Positions 6,921 to 7,052 of a stretch of DNA of 7,052 nt are shown here, piece after piece. The number at the start of each line of letters is the position of its first letter. The first letter of the stretch is position 1. The notes beneath the pieces were generated by a model. The model ran no database searches. It was not told the DNA's origin and saw only the letters and a program-made list of their open reading frames with translations. The position numbers and the translations under genes were made by a program. The DNA is from an uncultured Devosia sp. (GTDB lineage: Bacteria > Pseudomonadota > Alphaproteobacteria > Rhizobiales > Devosiaceae), in assembly GCA_913775215.1 (NCBI GenBank), contig CAJYKO010000286.1, forward strand, positions 1-7,052, given 5' to 3'.

Positions 6921-6948
6921 AAGGCGCCGCCGATCGCGGCGCCTTTTC
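6921..6948 (+). terminator. Intrinsic terminator downstream of lpdA
   Basis: GGCGCCGC (6923-6930) pairs perfectly with GCGGCGCC (6936-6943) around CGATC, extended by two A-T pairs and followed by TTTTCT. It lies 118 bp beyond the lpdA stop, on the far side of the palindromic repeat, so the repeat would be transcribed as part of the lpdA 3' untranslated region. Confidence 0.85.
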
Positions 6949-6966
6949 TGCACCCCTATAATTCAT

Positions 6967-6991
6967 CATACAAGTTTCAATCAATTGTATG
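6967..6991. promoter_or_regulatory. Candidate operator: spaced inverted repeat in an AT-rich region
   Basis: CATACAA (6967-6973) and TTGTATG (6985-6991) are perfect complements separated by 11 bp, giving half-sites 18 bp centre to centre. The stretch is clearly more AT-rich than the rest of the window, and a -35-like TTGACT follows immediately at 6992-6997. This arrangement fits a binding site for a dimeric regulator controlling a gene to the right. The regulator family is not identifiable, and chance is possible. Confidence 0.4.
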
Positions 6992-7020
6992 TTGACTCGC
7001 TCTTAAGACTTCCATACCAG
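6992..7020 (+). promoter_or_regulatory. Weak candidate promoter for the next gene
   Basis: TTGACT (6992-6997) is a good -35 match, but the -10 region is poor: CATACC at 7013-7018 (15 bp spacing) or TACCAG at 7015-7020 (17 bp). Position between a terminator and a strong Shine-Dalgarno supports a promoter somewhere in 6950-7025, but the exact elements are uncertain. A perfect TATAAT at 6957-6962 lacks a suitable -35 upstream. Confidence 0.3.
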
Positions 7021-7042
7021 TTCTCCCATGGCACCGATTTCC

Positions 7043-7052
7043 GAGGAGGGGA
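7043..7052 (+). promoter_or_regulatory. Strong Shine-Dalgarno-like sequence at window edge
   Basis: GAGGAGGGGA ends the window and includes a perfect AGGAGG at 7044-7049. It predicts a + strand start codon a few bases beyond the edge. The alternative is that the ATG at 7028 begins the gene (MAPISEEG, still open at the edge), but that ATG has no Shine-Dalgarno of its own. The identity of the gene cannot be told. Confidence 0.5.

Noticed and set aside
6957..6985. Leftward promoter suggested by reverse-strand TTGATT and TATAGG
   Set aside because: No - strand gene lies to the left; it would transcribe antisense through a terminator into lpdA, and the match is weak.

Overview
This window looks like ordinary core metabolism from a high-GC alphaproteobacterium, most likely of the order Hyphomicrobiales (Rhizobiales). 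The basis is the strong G/C preference at third codon positions, the alphaproteobacterial character of the 2-oxoglutarate dehydrogenase proteins, the sucA-sucB-MAPEG-lpdA style of gene order, and a dispersed GC-rich palindromic repeat of a kind I associate with genomes such as Devosia and its relatives. The family or genus assignment is inference; no taxonomic marker is present.

Layout, all genes on the + strand. Bases 1-2279 are the 3' four-fifths of sucA (E1o, thiamine-diphosphate 2-oxoglutarate decarboxylase), entering the window already in frame at base 3. After 22 bp comes sucB (2302-3570, E2o, dihydrolipoyl succinyltransferase), which ends in a short inverted repeat and a strong intrinsic terminator (3624-3650). 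A second block follows: a small predicted secreted protein of unknown function with a TTG start (3765-4220), a MAPEG-family membrane protein (4268-4657), a LysE/RhtB-family exporter (4739-5368) and lpdA (5393-6802, E3, dihydrolipoyl dehydrogenase). The 250 bp after lpdA hold a composite palindromic repeat (6826-6895), a second intrinsic terminator (6921-6948), a 7-bp inverted repeat that may be an operator (6967-6991), and a strong Shine-Dalgarno-like sequence at the very edge, suggesting another + strand gene just beyond the window.

SucA, SucB and Lpd together form the 2-oxoglutarate dehydrogenase complex of the TCA cycle: E1 decarboxylates 2-oxoglutarate and reductively succinylates the E2 lipoyl arm, E2 passes the succinyl group to CoA, and E3 reoxidises the lipoyl group with FAD and NAD+. 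The expected catalytic residues are visible in all three. The three membrane or export genes between sucB and lpdA have no evident role in the complex. A terminator separates sucAB from them, so lpdA is probably expressed at least partly from a different promoter than sucAB.

I found no new defence, mobile or regulatory system. The items most worth a second look are the unknown secreted protein, the palindromic repeat element, and the inverted repeat upstream of the next gene.
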